Shown here: piece after piece, positions 42,762 through 51,741 of the stretch
Layout of the letters: each line of letters opens with the position of its first letter
Numbering within the stretch: the stretch's first letter is position 1
Origin: Actinopolyspora xinjiangensis
GTDB taxonomy: Bacteria; Actinomycetota; Actinomycetes; Mycobacteriales; Pseudonocardiaceae
DNA: 64,000 bases
Direction of reading: 5' to 3'
NCBI RefSeq assembly: GCF_900104475.1
Contig: NZ_FNJR01000010.1
Span: 1 to 64,000, forward strand
The notes under the pieces: model-generated
What the model was told of the DNA's origin: nothing
Database searches by the model: none
Seen by the model: the letters and a program-made list of their open reading frames with translations, nothing else
Position numbers and translations under genes: made by a program

Positions 42762-45700
42762 TCACGCCGCGGCGCATCGCCCAGGCACTGGGAATGCCCA
42801 CCCCCACCGAGGAGCAGGCGGAGGTCATCGGGGCGCCCCCGAGGCCGGCGCTGGTGGTCGCCGGAGCGGGCGCGGGCAAGACCGAGACCATGGCCGCGCG
42901 GGTGCTCTGGCTGGTCGCGAACCGGATCGTGACCCCCGAGCGGGTGCTGGGGCTGACCTTCACCCGCAAGGCGGCACGGCAGCTCTCCGACCGGGTGCGG
43001 GCCCGGCTGCGGCGGCTCGCCGGCTCCGGTCTGCTGGAGGAGGTCGATCCCTCGGGCACACTGCGCTCGGTGGTGCTGTCCGAAGAGCCCACGGTGCTCA
43101 CCTACCACGCCTACGCGGGCAGGCTGGTCTCCGAGCACGGCCTCCGGATTCCGGTGGAGCCCGGTGCCAGGCTCCTTCCCGCGACGGCCTCCTGGCAGCT
43201 GGCGCACGCCGTGGTCTCCAACTGGACCGAAGACCTGGACACCGACAAGGTGCCCGCCACGGTGACCGGTCACGTGCTCTCCCTGGCGGGCGAGCTGGCC
43301 GAGCACCTCGTCGAGCCGGAGCGGGTGCGAGAGCACGCCGAGCTGCTGACCGGGATACTGGACAACGCTCCCCGCGAGAAGCGGCAGCGAGCCGACCTGC
43401 CGCAGGAGCTGCAACGGGTACGCGCGGCCCAACAGCTGCGCGCCGCATTGCTGCCCCTCGTCGATGCTTACACCAGGCGCAAGCGCGGCGACGGTGCCAT
43501 GGACTTCTCCGACCAGATGTCGCTGGCGGCGCTGCTGGCGCGGCACCACCCGGAAGTGGCGCTCGGCGAACGAGGCAGGTTCGCGGCCGTACTGTTGGAC
43601 GAATACCAGGACACCGGCCACTCGCAGCGAGTGATGCTGCGTTCGCTGTTCGGCGGCACCGGCGAGGGGCCCTCGCTCCCGGTGACGGCGGTGGGGGACC
43701 CGGCCCAGGCCATCTACGGCTGGCGTGGTGCCAGCGCCGCCAACCTGCCCAGGTTCACCACCGACTTCCCCTCGTGGGACGAGGAAGGTTCCACCGAGTC
43801 GGACTCCGCGCCGGAGCAGTCCCCCGCGCCGCGCTACGGTCTGCTGACGAGCTTCCGCAACCCGGCGGGAATCCTGCGGTTGGCCAACGCCGCCGCCGAG
43901 CCGTTGCGCGAGGCCGGGCTCGACGTGGAGCGGTTGCGTGCCAGGGACGACGCTCCGCCCGCCGACGTCCGTGCCGCGCTGCTCGGCGACGTCCGCACCG
44001 AGCGCCGCTGGGTCGCCGAGCGGCTGGCCCGACGTTGGCACGAGACCGTGGCGCGGGACGGCACGCCCCCGACCGCCGCCGTGCTGGTGCGCCGCCGTGC
44101 CGACATGGCGGCGATGGCCGACGCGCTTCGCGCCGAGGGACTGCCGGTCGAGGTGGTGGGGCTCGGTGGGTTGCTGGACGAGCCGGAGGTGCGCGACCTG
44201 GTCAGCGCCCTCCGCGTGCTGGTGGACCCGTTGGCGGGGACCGCGGCCGTGCGGTTGCTGACCGGCTCCCGGTGGCGGATCGGCGCTGCCGACCTCGCCG
44301 CGCTGTCGGAGCGCGCGGGCGAGCTGGGAGCCCGTGCCGATGCGGGGGACGGTGAGGGCGGTGTGGCGGACGCGCTCGCGGCGGCCCTGCCCGCCGAGCA
44401 GTCCGAACAGGCCGGTTTGGTGGACGCGATCGACGACCCCGGCGAACAGGCCCGCTACTCCGCCGAGGGATATCGGCGCGTCCGCAGGCTCGGCGGTGAA
44501 CTGGCGTCGCTGCGGCAGCGACTGGAACAACCACTGCCGGAACTGGTCGCCGACGTCGAGCGCACGCTGCTGCTCGACATCGAGAGCATGTCCAGGACCG
44601 ACGGAGTGGGAAGAGCGCACCTGGACGCCTTCTCCCGAGTGGTCACCGAGTTCGCCACGGCCACCCCCACCGCCACGCTGCCCGCCCTGCTGGACTACCT
44701 CGCCGCGGCGGAGCACGCCGAGGACGGTCTGGAACCGGGCGAGGTCGAGGTGGCCGAGGGGCGCGTCCAGGTGCTGACGGTCCACGCGGCCAAGGGACTG
44801 GAATGGCGGATGGTGGCCCTGCCGCACCTGGTGGCCGATGTGTTCCCCGGCAAGCGCAAGTCCTCCTCCTGGTTGCGCTCGGTCACCGAGCTGCCTCCCG
44901 AACTGCGGGGTGACGGGGTCGATCTGCCCCGGTTGGACACGGATCGGCTGGCGGGGATGACCCGCAAGGAGCTGCAGAGCGAGCTGCGCGAGCACGACGA
45001 GGAGTTCGAGCGGCGGCGACTGACCGAGGAACGTCGGTTGTTCTACGTGGCGCTCACCCGTTCGGAAGAGACGCTGCTGTTGTCCGGGCACTGGTGGGCG
45101 GAGACCGGGAGCAGGCCCAAGGGCCCCGCCACCTTCCTCACCGAGATGGCGCGACAGCTGGACGGTGCCGAGGGCGGGGGCGAGCTCGAGGACTGCGCGC
45201 TGGAGCACTGGGAGCCCGAGCCCGACGAGGCCGACGAGAACCCGCTCGCCGAGACCGAGCGCAGCGTACGCTGGCCGGTCGATCCGCTGGGCGCGCGCAG
45301 GGACGAGGTCGCGGAGGGGGCCGAGCTGGTTCGTCGGGCGCTGGCCGCCCCGGACGCCGACCCGGCCGGTGACGGGGCGACCGCGGACGAGGACGGACAG
45401 CTGGTCGCCGCGGCGGAATCCCCCGGGGAATCGGCCGTCGACGAGGAGTCGGCGCGATGGCGGCGGGACGTCGACGTGCTGCTGGCGGAGCGGGACCGGG
45501 GTGCGCGGGACGAACGGGTGCGGCTGCCCGAGCAGCTCTCGGTCACTCAGTTGGTGGAACTCGCTGATTCCCCGGAGTTCTTCGCACGGAAGTTGCGCCG
45601 CCCGTTGCCCGCGCGTCCCAATCCGGTGACGCGGCGGGGAACCGCCTTCCACGCCTGGTTGGAACGCCGGTTCACCTCCGACGCGCTGCTCGAAGTGGAC

Positions 45701-46123
45701 GAGCTGCCCGGTGCCGGGGACGAGTCCGCCCCACCGGACGAGGACCTGGAGCGGTTGCGAACGGCCTTCCTGGAAAGCGAGTGGGCCGAGCGGACCCCGT
45801 ACCGCATCGAGGTTCCGTTCGAGACGCGCATCGCCGGTGTGGTGGTGCGCGGGCGGATGGACGCGGTGTTCGCCGACGAGGACGGCGGCTGGACCGTGGT
45901 GGACTGGAAGACCGGTTCGGTGCCGGACGAGCGGCGGATGCCCGCGGCGGCGGTGCAGCTGGCCGCCTACCGGTTGGCCTGGTCGGAGATGACCGGTGTT
46001 CCGCTGGAACGGGTGCGTGCGGCGATGCACTACGTGCGCCACGATCGCACCCTGCACCCCGCCGATCCGCACGACGAGGAGGGGCTGCGGCGGTTGATCC
46101 TGGCGGTCCCCCGCGAGGAGTGA
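42758..46123 (+). CDS. adnB: AdnB-like subunit of the AdnAB helicase-nuclease
   Basis: A 1121-residue helicase-nuclease and lead motor of the AdnAB complex (Rv3201c counterpart). Intact SF1A motifs: Walker A AGAGAGKT at 35-42, TFTRKAARQ, Walker B LLDEYQDT, GDPAQAIYGWRGA, LLTSFRNP, LTVHAAKGLEW and FYVALTRSEETL. A C-terminal RecB-type nuclease has GRMDAVFADEDGGWTVVDWKTG. GTG at 42758 overlaps the adnA stop (GTGA), so the subunits are made in a coupled way. Confidence 0.94.
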   Translation: MITPRRIAQALGMPTPTEEQAEVIGAPPRPALVVAGAGAGKTETMAARVLWLVANRIVTPERVLGLTFTRKAARQLSDRVRARLRRLAGSGLLEEVDPSGTLRSVVLSEEPTVLTYHAYAGRLVSEHGLRIPVEPGARLLPATASWQLAHAVVSNWTEDLDTDKVPATVTGHVLSLAGELAEHLVEPERVREHAELLTGILDNAPREKRQRADLPQELQRVRAAQQLRAALLPLVDAYTRRKRGDGAMDFSDQMSLAALLARHHPEVALGERGRFAAVLLDEYQDTGHSQRVMLRSLFGGTGEGPSLPVTAVGDPAQAIYGWRGASAANLPRFTTDFPSWDEEGSTESDSAPEQSPAPRYGLLTSFRNPAGILRLANAAAEPLREAGLDVERLRARDDAPPADVRAALLGDVRTERRWVAERLARRWHETVARDGTPPTAAVLVRRRADMAAMADALRAEGLPVEVVGLGGLLDEPEVRDLVSALRVLVDPLAGTAAVRLLTGSRWRIGAADLAALSERAGELGARADAGDGEGGVADALAAALPAEQSEQAGLVDAIDDPGEQARYSAEGYRRVRRLGGELASLRQRLEQPLPELVADVERTLLLDIESMSRTDGVGRAHLDAFSRVVTEFATATPTATLPALLDYLAAAEHAEDGLEPGEVEVAEGRVQVLTVHAAKGLEWRMVALPHLVADVFPGKRKSSSWLRSVTELPPELRGDGVDLPRLDTDRLAGMTRKELQSELREHDEEFERRRLTEERRLFYVALTRSEETLLLSGHWWAETGSRPKGPATFLTEMARQLDGAEGGGELEDCALEHWEPEPDEADENPLAETERSVRWPVDPLGARRDEVAEGAELVRRALAAPDADPAGDGATADEDGQLVAAAESPGESAVDEESARWRRDVDVLLAERDRGARDERVRLPEQLSVTQLVELADSPEFFARKLRRPLPARPNPVTRRGTAFHAWLERRFTSDALLEVDELPGAGDESAPPDEDLERLRTAFLESEWAERTPYRIEVPFETRIAGVVVRGRMDAVFADEDGGWTVVDWKTGSVPDERRMPAAAVQLAAYRLAWSEMTGVPLERVRAAMHYVRHDRTLHPADPHDEEGLRRLILAVPREE

Positions 46124-46324
46124 TCGCGCCGTTCCCGCTTCGGCCGCGTCGGCTCGGCGGGCCGCGCCGGTCGCTGCGTCCGGGGAGGGACGGTGGTCAG
46201 TGCCGGGACCACCGCTGCCCGCCCCTGTCGGAGCACCGTGTCGGGGTCCGAATCGCCGGTCAGCGACCGAAAAACCACACTTTCGAGTGGCGCAGCTTGT
46301 CTCCGGTCTCGATCACCCAGGAAT

Positions 46325-46948
46325 ATGCCCGCGATGGCGCAGAACACGGAGAACAAGCTGGACGCCTCGATGCAGAACGAGGTGTCCGTGGACGAGGACG
46401 TCCTCGCGTTGCGTGCACCGCTCGTGCTCGTTCGGCGGGACGAACAGGGGGAGTGGATCTTCGAGGGACCGGGCGAGCCCCCGCGGCCCACGGTGCGGAC
46501 CGTGCTCGGTGCGGTGGTCAACGCCTGGCCGCACGTCTCGGCTCTGGCCGAACTGGAGCCGGGCGCTTCCGCGATCTGGTCCTGGGACAACCACGGCTGG
46601 ACGAGCGAGTTCGAGTGCACCTGTGGTGAGTGCGAACAGCCCGTGGCGGCGGACCTGGACCGCCGTACCTGGCCCAGCGAACTGGATCCCGAGGACCTCG
46701 TCAGCGTCGAGGAGACGGCGTTGTCGGGGCAGGAGGTGCTGACCAACATCCTCTACACCTCGGGCAGGATCGCGATGCTCGGTCCGGGGGAGCAGCACCG
46801 CACCAGCGATCAGCTGGCCTCGGTGGCGATGGCCAACGTGATTCGTCGGTGGCCCCACGCCATGCGGGCGTTGCGCTCGGTGCGTTCGGGGTACCTGCTG
46901 CGGTGGAACCCGGAGAGCCTCAACTGGCACGAGTACGAGGCGATCTGA
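46325..46948 (+). CDS. Conserved-looking protein of unknown function with CxC-x2-C motif
   Basis: A 207-residue protein I do not recognise. It contains LRAPLVLVRRDEQGEWIF, a Trp-rich SAIWSWDNHGWTSEF followed by CTCGEC, possibly a metal site, and a C-terminal WPHAMRALRSVRSGYLLRWN. Start is ATG 46325 or 46334; the ribosome binding site is indecisive. It lies 200 bp after adnB and converges with another unknown gene. Confidence 0.6.
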   Translation: MPAMAQNTENKLDASMQNEVSVDEDVLALRAPLVLVRRDEQGEWIFEGPGEPPRPTVRTVLGAVVNAWPHVSALAELEPGASAIWSWDNHGWTSEFECTCGECEQPVAADLDRRTWPSELDPEDLVSVEETALSGQEVLTNILYTSGRIAMLGPGEQHRTSDQLASVAMANVIRRWPHAMRALRSVRSGYLLRWNPESLNWHEYEAI

Positions 46949-46964
46949 GCGTTCGACGCCGGTT

Positions 46965-47531
46965 TCAGGGAAGATCGGCGCAACCACCGCCCTCGGTGGT
47001 GTTGGAAGTGCTCTCGGTGTTCACCTCCTGCTGGAGGACACGCTGGTAGAGCAGTTCCAGCAGCCACCTCTCGAACAGGGAGGTGCCGAACTCGGACCTG
47101 CGGTCCTCCGGGGCCAGCACGAGACGGGCCGGCCCCTCCCGGTAGGTGGTCACGGCGCCGATGCCGTAGTAGTCCAACTCGGTGAACGCCCAGGGGCGGT
47201 AGGGGTGGTCACCGGGTAGGACGGCGGCACACGGCGCGATCGTCAGCAGCGTTCCACACGCTCTGGTGGCTCTGCGGGCCTTCGAGACGCGCACCATCAC
47301 CCCGACCAGGTCAACGGCGGGAACAGGCACCTGTTCCGGGCCGTCGGTCTCCGCCCAGGCGTGCACCCGCGAGGGGTCCGCCTGGGGCGGCCAGTCGTGC
47401 GTCACCCGCCACCGGTGCACCTCGGGACGAAGCCTTGTGACCGCGGTGAAGCGGGAGCCGAGAACCTCCACGTTCGACACGAGGTGACCGTGCCAGCCCA
47501 GGACGCGGGCCGCGTGCTCAAACTGCTGCAC
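46965..47531 (-). CDS. Uncharacterised protein
   Basis: A 188-residue protein without a family I recognise. It begins QQFEHAARVLGWHGHLV, has a RWRVTHDWPPQADP segment, a hydrophobic ACGTLLTIAPCAAVLP with two Cys, LDYYGIGAVTTYREGPARL, and a Ser/Thr-rich C-terminus. GTG 47531 is the start, with an AT-richer upstream region. It converges with the preceding unknown gene 16 bp away. Both lie in an insert relative to the mycobacterial order. Confidence 0.6.
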   Translation of the reverse strand: MQQFEHAARVLGWHGHLVSNVEVLGSRFTAVTRLRPEVHRWRVTHDWPPQADPSRVHAWAETDGPEQVPVPAVDLVGVMVRVSKARRATRACGTLLTIAPCAAVLPGDHPYRPWAFTELDYYGIGAVTTYREGPARLVLAPEDRRSEFGTSLFERWLLELLYQRVLQQEVNTESTSNTTEGGGCADLP

Positions 47532-47595
47532 CTACGAATGGTAAGCAGTACGGCTCAACATTCAACAACTCCGCACGTGCCGGATCACGAAAGCG

Positions 47596-47967
47596 TTACC
47601 GAGCGGTGTTCCTGCGTACGCCCAGCGACCACCGGATCAAGGGAATCTGGAGAGGCAGCCTCGCGTAGGCCACGAAGCGTAGTGCGCGACTCCGATGGCG
47701 GTAGTCGAGTGCCATCTTGACGTTGGCGGGGAAGACGGCGGCGAACAGGGCGGTGGTGGCCGTGGCGCCCGCGCGTCGGGTGCGGGGAGTGGCCACGGCC
47801 GCGGCGCATCCCAGTTCCGCCATTCCGGAGGCGTAGGTCCAGGTGCGGGGCGAGCCGGGGAGGCGGCGCGGCACGATCGAGTCGAACGGCCGGGGAAGCA
47901 GGAAGTGCAGGGTGCCGGTGATTGCGAGAGCTCCGGCCAGCAGAGTTGCGGAACCTGGTCGTTTCAT
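47596..47967 (-). CDS. DoxX-like small membrane protein
   Basis: A 123-residue protein with three to four hydrophobic segments. The first reads SATLLAGALAITGTLHFLLP, followed by YASGMAELGCAAAV, a basic loop, TTALFAAVFPANVKMALDY and a C-terminal helix. This is the arrangement of the DoxX/DoxD-like family, whose members associate with quinone or thiol redox. ATG at 47967, weak ribosome binding site. Confidence 0.72.
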   Translation of the reverse strand: MKRPGSATLLAGALAITGTLHFLLPRPFDSIVPRRLPGSPRTWTYASGMAELGCAAAVATPRTRRAGATATTALFAAVFPANVKMALDYRHRSRALRFVAYARLPLQIPLIRWSLGVRRNTAR

Positions 47968-48119
47968 AACAGCCACGGTGGCACGGAACCGCTCCGCGGG
48001 CAATCCTCCCGGCGGGGCGGCGCCGAGCGTTCGACGGTGTGGACGGTTCGGGTTCGCCGGGTGGCCCGCCGGTCGGCGGCGGCCCCTCGACCGCCTGATC
48101 ACTGTCCAGCGGCACGCGG

Positions 48120-49526
48120 TCAGCCGGAGGTGCCGCTCCCGTACTCGGCGCGCAACCGGTGCAGCTCGTCGGCGGTCACCGGAAGCACTGTGCCGTGCCG
48201 TGGGCTGTCCGGCAGGTCGTAGTTCTCCGACATCGTCCACTCGCCGGAGTCCAGGTCGGTGGTTTCGAACGGCACGTAACCACGGCCGCCGAACTCGTCG
48301 ATGAACATGTACCACTTGTCCCCGGCGTTGGACTCGAACACGGTCGGTCCCTCGCCGCGGCTGATGCCCGGTTCGGTCCCCTCGGCCTTGCCGATGCAGT
48401 CCGCCACGAACGTGTAGTCGGTGCCGCGCAGGTTCTGCGACTTCTCCTCGGTGATGTACTTGCCGCAGGGAGCGGTGTCGGAGTTGGCGCGCTCGTCCTT
48501 GGTGAACCTGTAGTAGGTGCCGTCCTCGGAGACCACTGTGGAGTCGATCACCGAGTGCCCCGGGTCCTTCCAGATCCTGGGTTCGCTGAAGCTGTGGAAG
48601 TCGCGGGTGGTCGCGTACATCATCCGGTTGTGGGTGTCCTCGCTGTGGTCCGGGTCGTCGGTGTCGTAGAGCTTGGAGGCCCAGAACACGACGTAGGCCC
48701 CGATCGACTCGTCGTAGTAGGCCTCCGGCGCCCAGACGTTGCCCGCGTTGTCGGGGGCGACCCGGACGTGGCGCTGCTCGGACCAGTGGACCAGGTCGGT
48801 GGACTCCCAGACCTCGATGTGCCTGCTGCCGTGCCGCTGGACCTCGTCCCAGTTCCCGCCGTCGTGCATTCTCAGGTCGGTGGCGATGAGGTAGAACTTG
48901 TCGCCTTCGGGGGAGCGGATGATGAACGGATCCCGCACCCCGCCCTCGCCCTCGGTGGAGGTCAGCACGGGCTCGCCCCCGTTGAGCTCGTCCCACGCGA
49001 GCGCGTCGTCGCCCCGGCTGGCGGCGAAGTGGACCTGTTCGCCGTCGGCGGTTCCCGCGCCGGTGAAGTAGGTGAACAGGTAGCCCTTCTCGGGTTTCCG
49101 CTCCGGCAGGGGCGGCACCGTCAGCCGGAAGCGGCGTTCGGCCCTGTGGGGGCCGAGCCGCACCGTCGCCGTCAGCTCCACCGAGACCGGATCGGCCCCG
49201 TGCTCGGGGCGGTTCACCTCGCCGGCCGGGTTCACGACCCGACTCTCGTCCGACCGCCACGAGACCGTGGTGCCGTGCGCGCCCCGGCGCGGCAGCGTGA
49301 TGTCGCCCCGCACGTCCCCGGCATCGGGCACCCGCAGCGCCGCGGCCGCCTCGGCGACCCGCCGCTCACCCGCCGTGTCGTTCACTCCGGTGAGAGGTGT
49401 GCTCGGCGGGCTCGCGGCGCCCGATTCGAGCGGTGCGAGCGACACCCCGCCCAGCACCAGTGACAGCGCCAGTGCGGCCCGCGAGGAGGCCGCTCCGAAT
49501 CCGGTCGGAAGTGGACGTCTTGCCAT
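48120..49526 (-). CDS. Secreted glycoside hydrolase, family 43-like, with atrophied Ig domain
   Basis: A 468-residue secreted enzyme. Signal peptide from the ATG at 49526 (RRPLPT..., ALALSLVLGGVSLAPL). Residues about 55-135 look like an atrophied bacterial Ig-like domain (LPRRGAHGTTVSWRSDESRV, VNPAGEVNRPEH). The rest is a five-bladed GH43-type beta-propeller: YLFTYFTGAG, GVRDPFIIRSPEGDKFYLIATD with the catalytic-base Asp, IEVWESTDLVHWSE, VWAPEAYYDE and GPTVFESNAGDKWYMF (Glu in the EGPTVF motif). A substrate such as arabinan or xylan is inferred from the family. A palindromic operator lies about 100 bp upstream. Confidence 0.85.
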   Translation of the reverse strand: MARRPLPTGFGAASSRAALALSLVLGGVSLAPLESGAASPPSTPLTGVNDTAGERRVAEAAAALRVPDAGDVRGDITLPRRGAHGTTVSWRSDESRVVNPAGEVNRPEHGADPVSVELTATVRLGPHRAERRFRLTVPPLPERKPEKGYLFTYFTGAGTADGEQVHFAASRGDDALAWDELNGGEPVLTSTEGEGGVRDPFIIRSPEGDKFYLIATDLRMHDGGNWDEVQRHGSRHIEVWESTDLVHWSEQRHVRVAPDNAGNVWAPEAYYDESIGAYVVFWASKLYDTDDPDHSEDTHNRMMYATTRDFHSFSEPRIWKDPGHSVIDSTVVSEDGTYYRFTKDERANSDTAPCGKYITEEKSQNLRGTDYTFVADCIGKAEGTEPGISRGEGPTVFESNAGDKWYMFIDEFGGRGYVPFETTDLDSGEWTMSENYDLPDSPRHGTVLPVTADELHRLRAEYGSGTSG

Positions 49527-49882
49527 GAGCGGAACTTCCCTCACCTGTCCGGGGCGGTGGACGTTTGCCGGGAGGGAGCGCTCCGCTTCGTCGGAAGCTG
49601 TCGGTGTCCGATACGCACTCCACACCCTTGTTCGGTATTCCGAACTTTGTTCGATAAAGTACGGTTCGGGCGGCTTCGGAGTCAACGTGAGAACGCGTCG
49701 ATATCGATCAAGCATCGACGCCTGCCGCGTGATCTCGTACGGTGGCCGACACCGGGCGCCGCATCTCACCCGAACCGGCCAGCGGGCCGGGTTCCCGCTC
49801 CGACTCCCCGGGTACCGGGATCGAGGGACCGACCGGGAGCACGGGTGTCCGTACCGTCCGCCGGGCGTTACCGTTTCCGCCC
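49527..49882. other. Divergent promoter region GH43 / K+ channel
   Basis: About 356 bp. Besides the inverted repeat at 49630-49645 I see no gene or terminator. The channel gene may begin as far upstream as GTG 49742, in which case part of this is coding. Confidence 0.5.
49630..49645. promoter_or_regulatory. Operator-like inverted repeat upstream of GH43 gene
   Basis: GTTCGG-TATT-CCGAAC is a perfect 6+4+6 inverted repeat, and TTGTTCG recurs 19 bp further (49628 and 49647). It lies 104-119 bp upstream of the GH43 start, within an AT-richer segment, and is a candidate site for a sugar-responsive repressor not encoded next to it. Confidence 0.5.
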
Positions 49883-50995
49883 GTGGACAAGCACATGCGC
49901 CGAACCGCGCGACTCGGCCGTCGTTCGCTGCCCGGACGCCGTTCCGAGGCCACGCTGACCGACCGCCTGACGGATCGCCCCGACCACGCCCTGGTCGGTG
50001 TCGTCCGGATGCCCGCGACGGCCATCGGACCGGTCAGATCGATCGTGCGCAGGGTGATCGGGGCCTGCCTGGCGCTCGCCGTGACCGTGCTGCTGGTCTA
50101 CATGGACCGGGACGGGTACAGCGACACGGACGGAACGCCGCTGAGCGTGCTGGACGCGTTGTACTACGCGACGGTCTCCCTGTCCACGACCGGCTACGGC
50201 GACATCGCCCCGGTGAGCGCCTCGGCGCGGCTGGCCAACGTGCTGGTCATCACGCCGCTGCGGGTGCTGTTCCTGATCGTGCTGGTCGGCACCACACTGG
50301 AAGTGCTCACCGAGCGCTCCCGCCAAGCGCTCAAGATCCAACGCTGGAGGTCCAGGGTGCGTGACCACGTTGTCGTGATCGGCTACGGCACCAAGGGCAG
50401 GTCCGCCGTCACCGCCTTGCTGGGCGAGGGCGCCGAAGCGGGCAACATCGTCGTGGTGGACCCCGATCCCACCGCGCTGGAGGTCGCCTCCTCACTGGGA
50501 CTGGTGACCGTCAACGGTTCCGGTACCAGATCGGACGTGCTGCGCGTCGCCGGTATCCCGAGGGCCCGCGCCGTGGTGGTGGCCCCGCCCCGCGACGACA
50601 CCGCCGTGCTGGTGACGCTCACCGCGCGGGAGCTGGCCCCCAAGGCCCAGATCGTGGCAGCCGTCCGAGAGGCGGAGAACGTCCACCTGTTGCGCCAGTC
50701 CGGTGCCGACTCGGTGGTCATCTCCAGCGAGACGTCCGGAAGGCTGCTGGGCATAGCCACCTCCACCCCCTCGGTGGTGGAGATGTTCGAGGACCTGCTC
50801 AGTCCCGACCTGGGGCTGGCCATCGCCGAACGTGAGGTGGAGCGAACCGAGGTGGGAGGCTCGCCGCGCCATCTCTCCGACATCGTGCTCGGGCTGGTCC
50901 GCGACGGACAGCTCTACCGGGTGGACGCTCCGGAGGCCGACGCCATCGAGGAGGGGGACAGGCTGCTCTACGTCAAGAAGGTGGCGACCGCCTGA
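49883..50995 (+). CDS. Potassium channel with RCK/TrkA-N domain
   Basis: A 370-residue two-helix channel. The first membrane segment is RRVIGACLALAVTVLLVYM, the selectivity filter is STTGYGDIAP (TTGYG rather than TVGYG), and the second segment is VLVITPLRVLFLIVLVG. A TrkA-N (RCK) domain follows, with the nucleotide loop VIGYGTKGRSAV, VVVDPDP and a TrkA-C-like C-terminus. It gates K+ by ligand binding. GTG at 49883 is used, giving the length of the mycobacterial counterpart Rv3200c; an upstream GTG at 49742 would add a Pro/Arg-rich stretch. Confidence 0.88.
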   Translation: MDKHMRRTARLGRRSLPGRRSEATLTDRLTDRPDHALVGVVRMPATAIGPVRSIVRRVIGACLALAVTVLLVYMDRDGYSDTDGTPLSVLDALYYATVSLSTTGYGDIAPVSASARLANVLVITPLRVLFLIVLVGTTLEVLTERSRQALKIQRWRSRVRDHVVVIGYGTKGRSAVTALLGEGAEAGNIVVVDPDPTALEVASSLGLVTVNGSGTRSDVLRVAGIPRARAVVVAPPRDDTAVLVTLTARELAPKAQIVAAVREAENVHLLRQSGADSVVISSETSGRLLGIATSTPSVVEMFEDLLSPDLGLAIAEREVERTEVGGSPRHLSDIVLGLVRDGQLYRVDAPEADAIEEGDRLLYVKKVATA

Positions 50996-51215
50996 GCGAA
51001 CTCGGCGCTGTCGCCGACCGGGCGAGTGGAACGGAGCCCAGGCGACGTCTCCAGGCCGGGGATCTCGGTCAACCCAACGGTTAACAAGATGACCACGGTC
51101 GTGATCTAGTCACTTTCCGGGCATCTGCCGATACTCATAGTGATATGCGGAACACGGCCATTCCCGCGAGGTCGTTCCGCGCACGGCGCGTCGGAAGGTG
51201 TCGGGAGGCGAAACG

Positions 51216-51470
51216 GTGACCGAGTACTCGGCGGAACGTCCCCAGATCCACTGGGTGAAACCGGAGGGGGATCCCAACCAGCACGCCACACTGGACAGAC
51301 CGCCCCGTGGTGGCGGTCCGGTGGAACCTCTCGGCGGACACGAACCGGTCGAGTCCCCTCCCGTCGCGGACCCCCGGGAGTTCCAGATGGCCCACAACCG
51401 GCCGTTCTGCGAGGAATGCTTCACCGCGTATCTGAAGTTGCCAACCGCTCTGCCCGTTTGGAAGCACTGA
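51216..51470 (+). CDS. Small protein with CxxC, first of a pair
   Basis: An 84-residue protein not recognised. GTG 51216 follows GGGAGG at 7 nt. N-terminal half is polar and proline-rich (IHWVKPEGDPNQHAT), C-terminal half has HNRPFCEECFTAYLKLP. The next small gene starts 5 nt after its stop. The CEEC pair may bind metal, alone or with the partner. Confidence 0.6.
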   Translation: MTEYSAERPQIHWVKPEGDPNQHATLDRPPRGGGPVEPLGGHEPVESPPVADPREFQMAHNRPFCEECFTAYLKLPTALPVWKH

Positions 51471-51475
51471 TTCGC

Positions 51476-51712
51476 ATGGACACGCATCACTACTGGTTGC
51501 CGGTCAGCAGTCGTACCACCTCGCGCCTGGTCCGCCACGCGTTCCGGGGAAGGCGTTGGCAGGGCAGAGCCTCGGACACCTCGGTCTGCGGGGTGCAGTG
51601 CGCCATGGTCGAGCCCAGCGAACTCGACTGGTTCCAGGCACCGACCTGTTGGGACTGCACGAACATCCTGATCGAGGAGCAGGAGCAGGCCGATGCCACG
51701 CTGGAGCAGTGA
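51476..51712 (+). CDS. Small Cys-rich protein, second of a pair (zinc-ribbon-like)
   Basis: A 78-residue protein. HHYWLPVSSRTTSRLVRHAF at the start, then SVCGVQC and PTCWDC, i.e. two CxxC-type knuckles about 20 residues apart (CGVQC has a CxxxC spacing), a layout consistent with a zinc ribbon. ATG 51476, 5 nt after the preceding stop, hence cotranslated. Similar small proteins occur in Saccharopolyspora-type genomes as I recall; function unknown. Confidence 0.62.
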   Translation: MDTHHYWLPVSSRTTSRLVRHAFRGRRWQGRASDTSVCGVQCAMVEPSELDWFQAPTCWDCTNILIEEQEQADATLEQ

Positions 51713-51741
51713 GCGGCACCCGTTCCCGAACGGATCATCGG

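Noticed and set aside
42518-46072. A 1184-codon open frame on the minus strand opposite adnB
   Set aside because: A codon-bias artefact of the high-GC adnB gene; composition is not protein-like.
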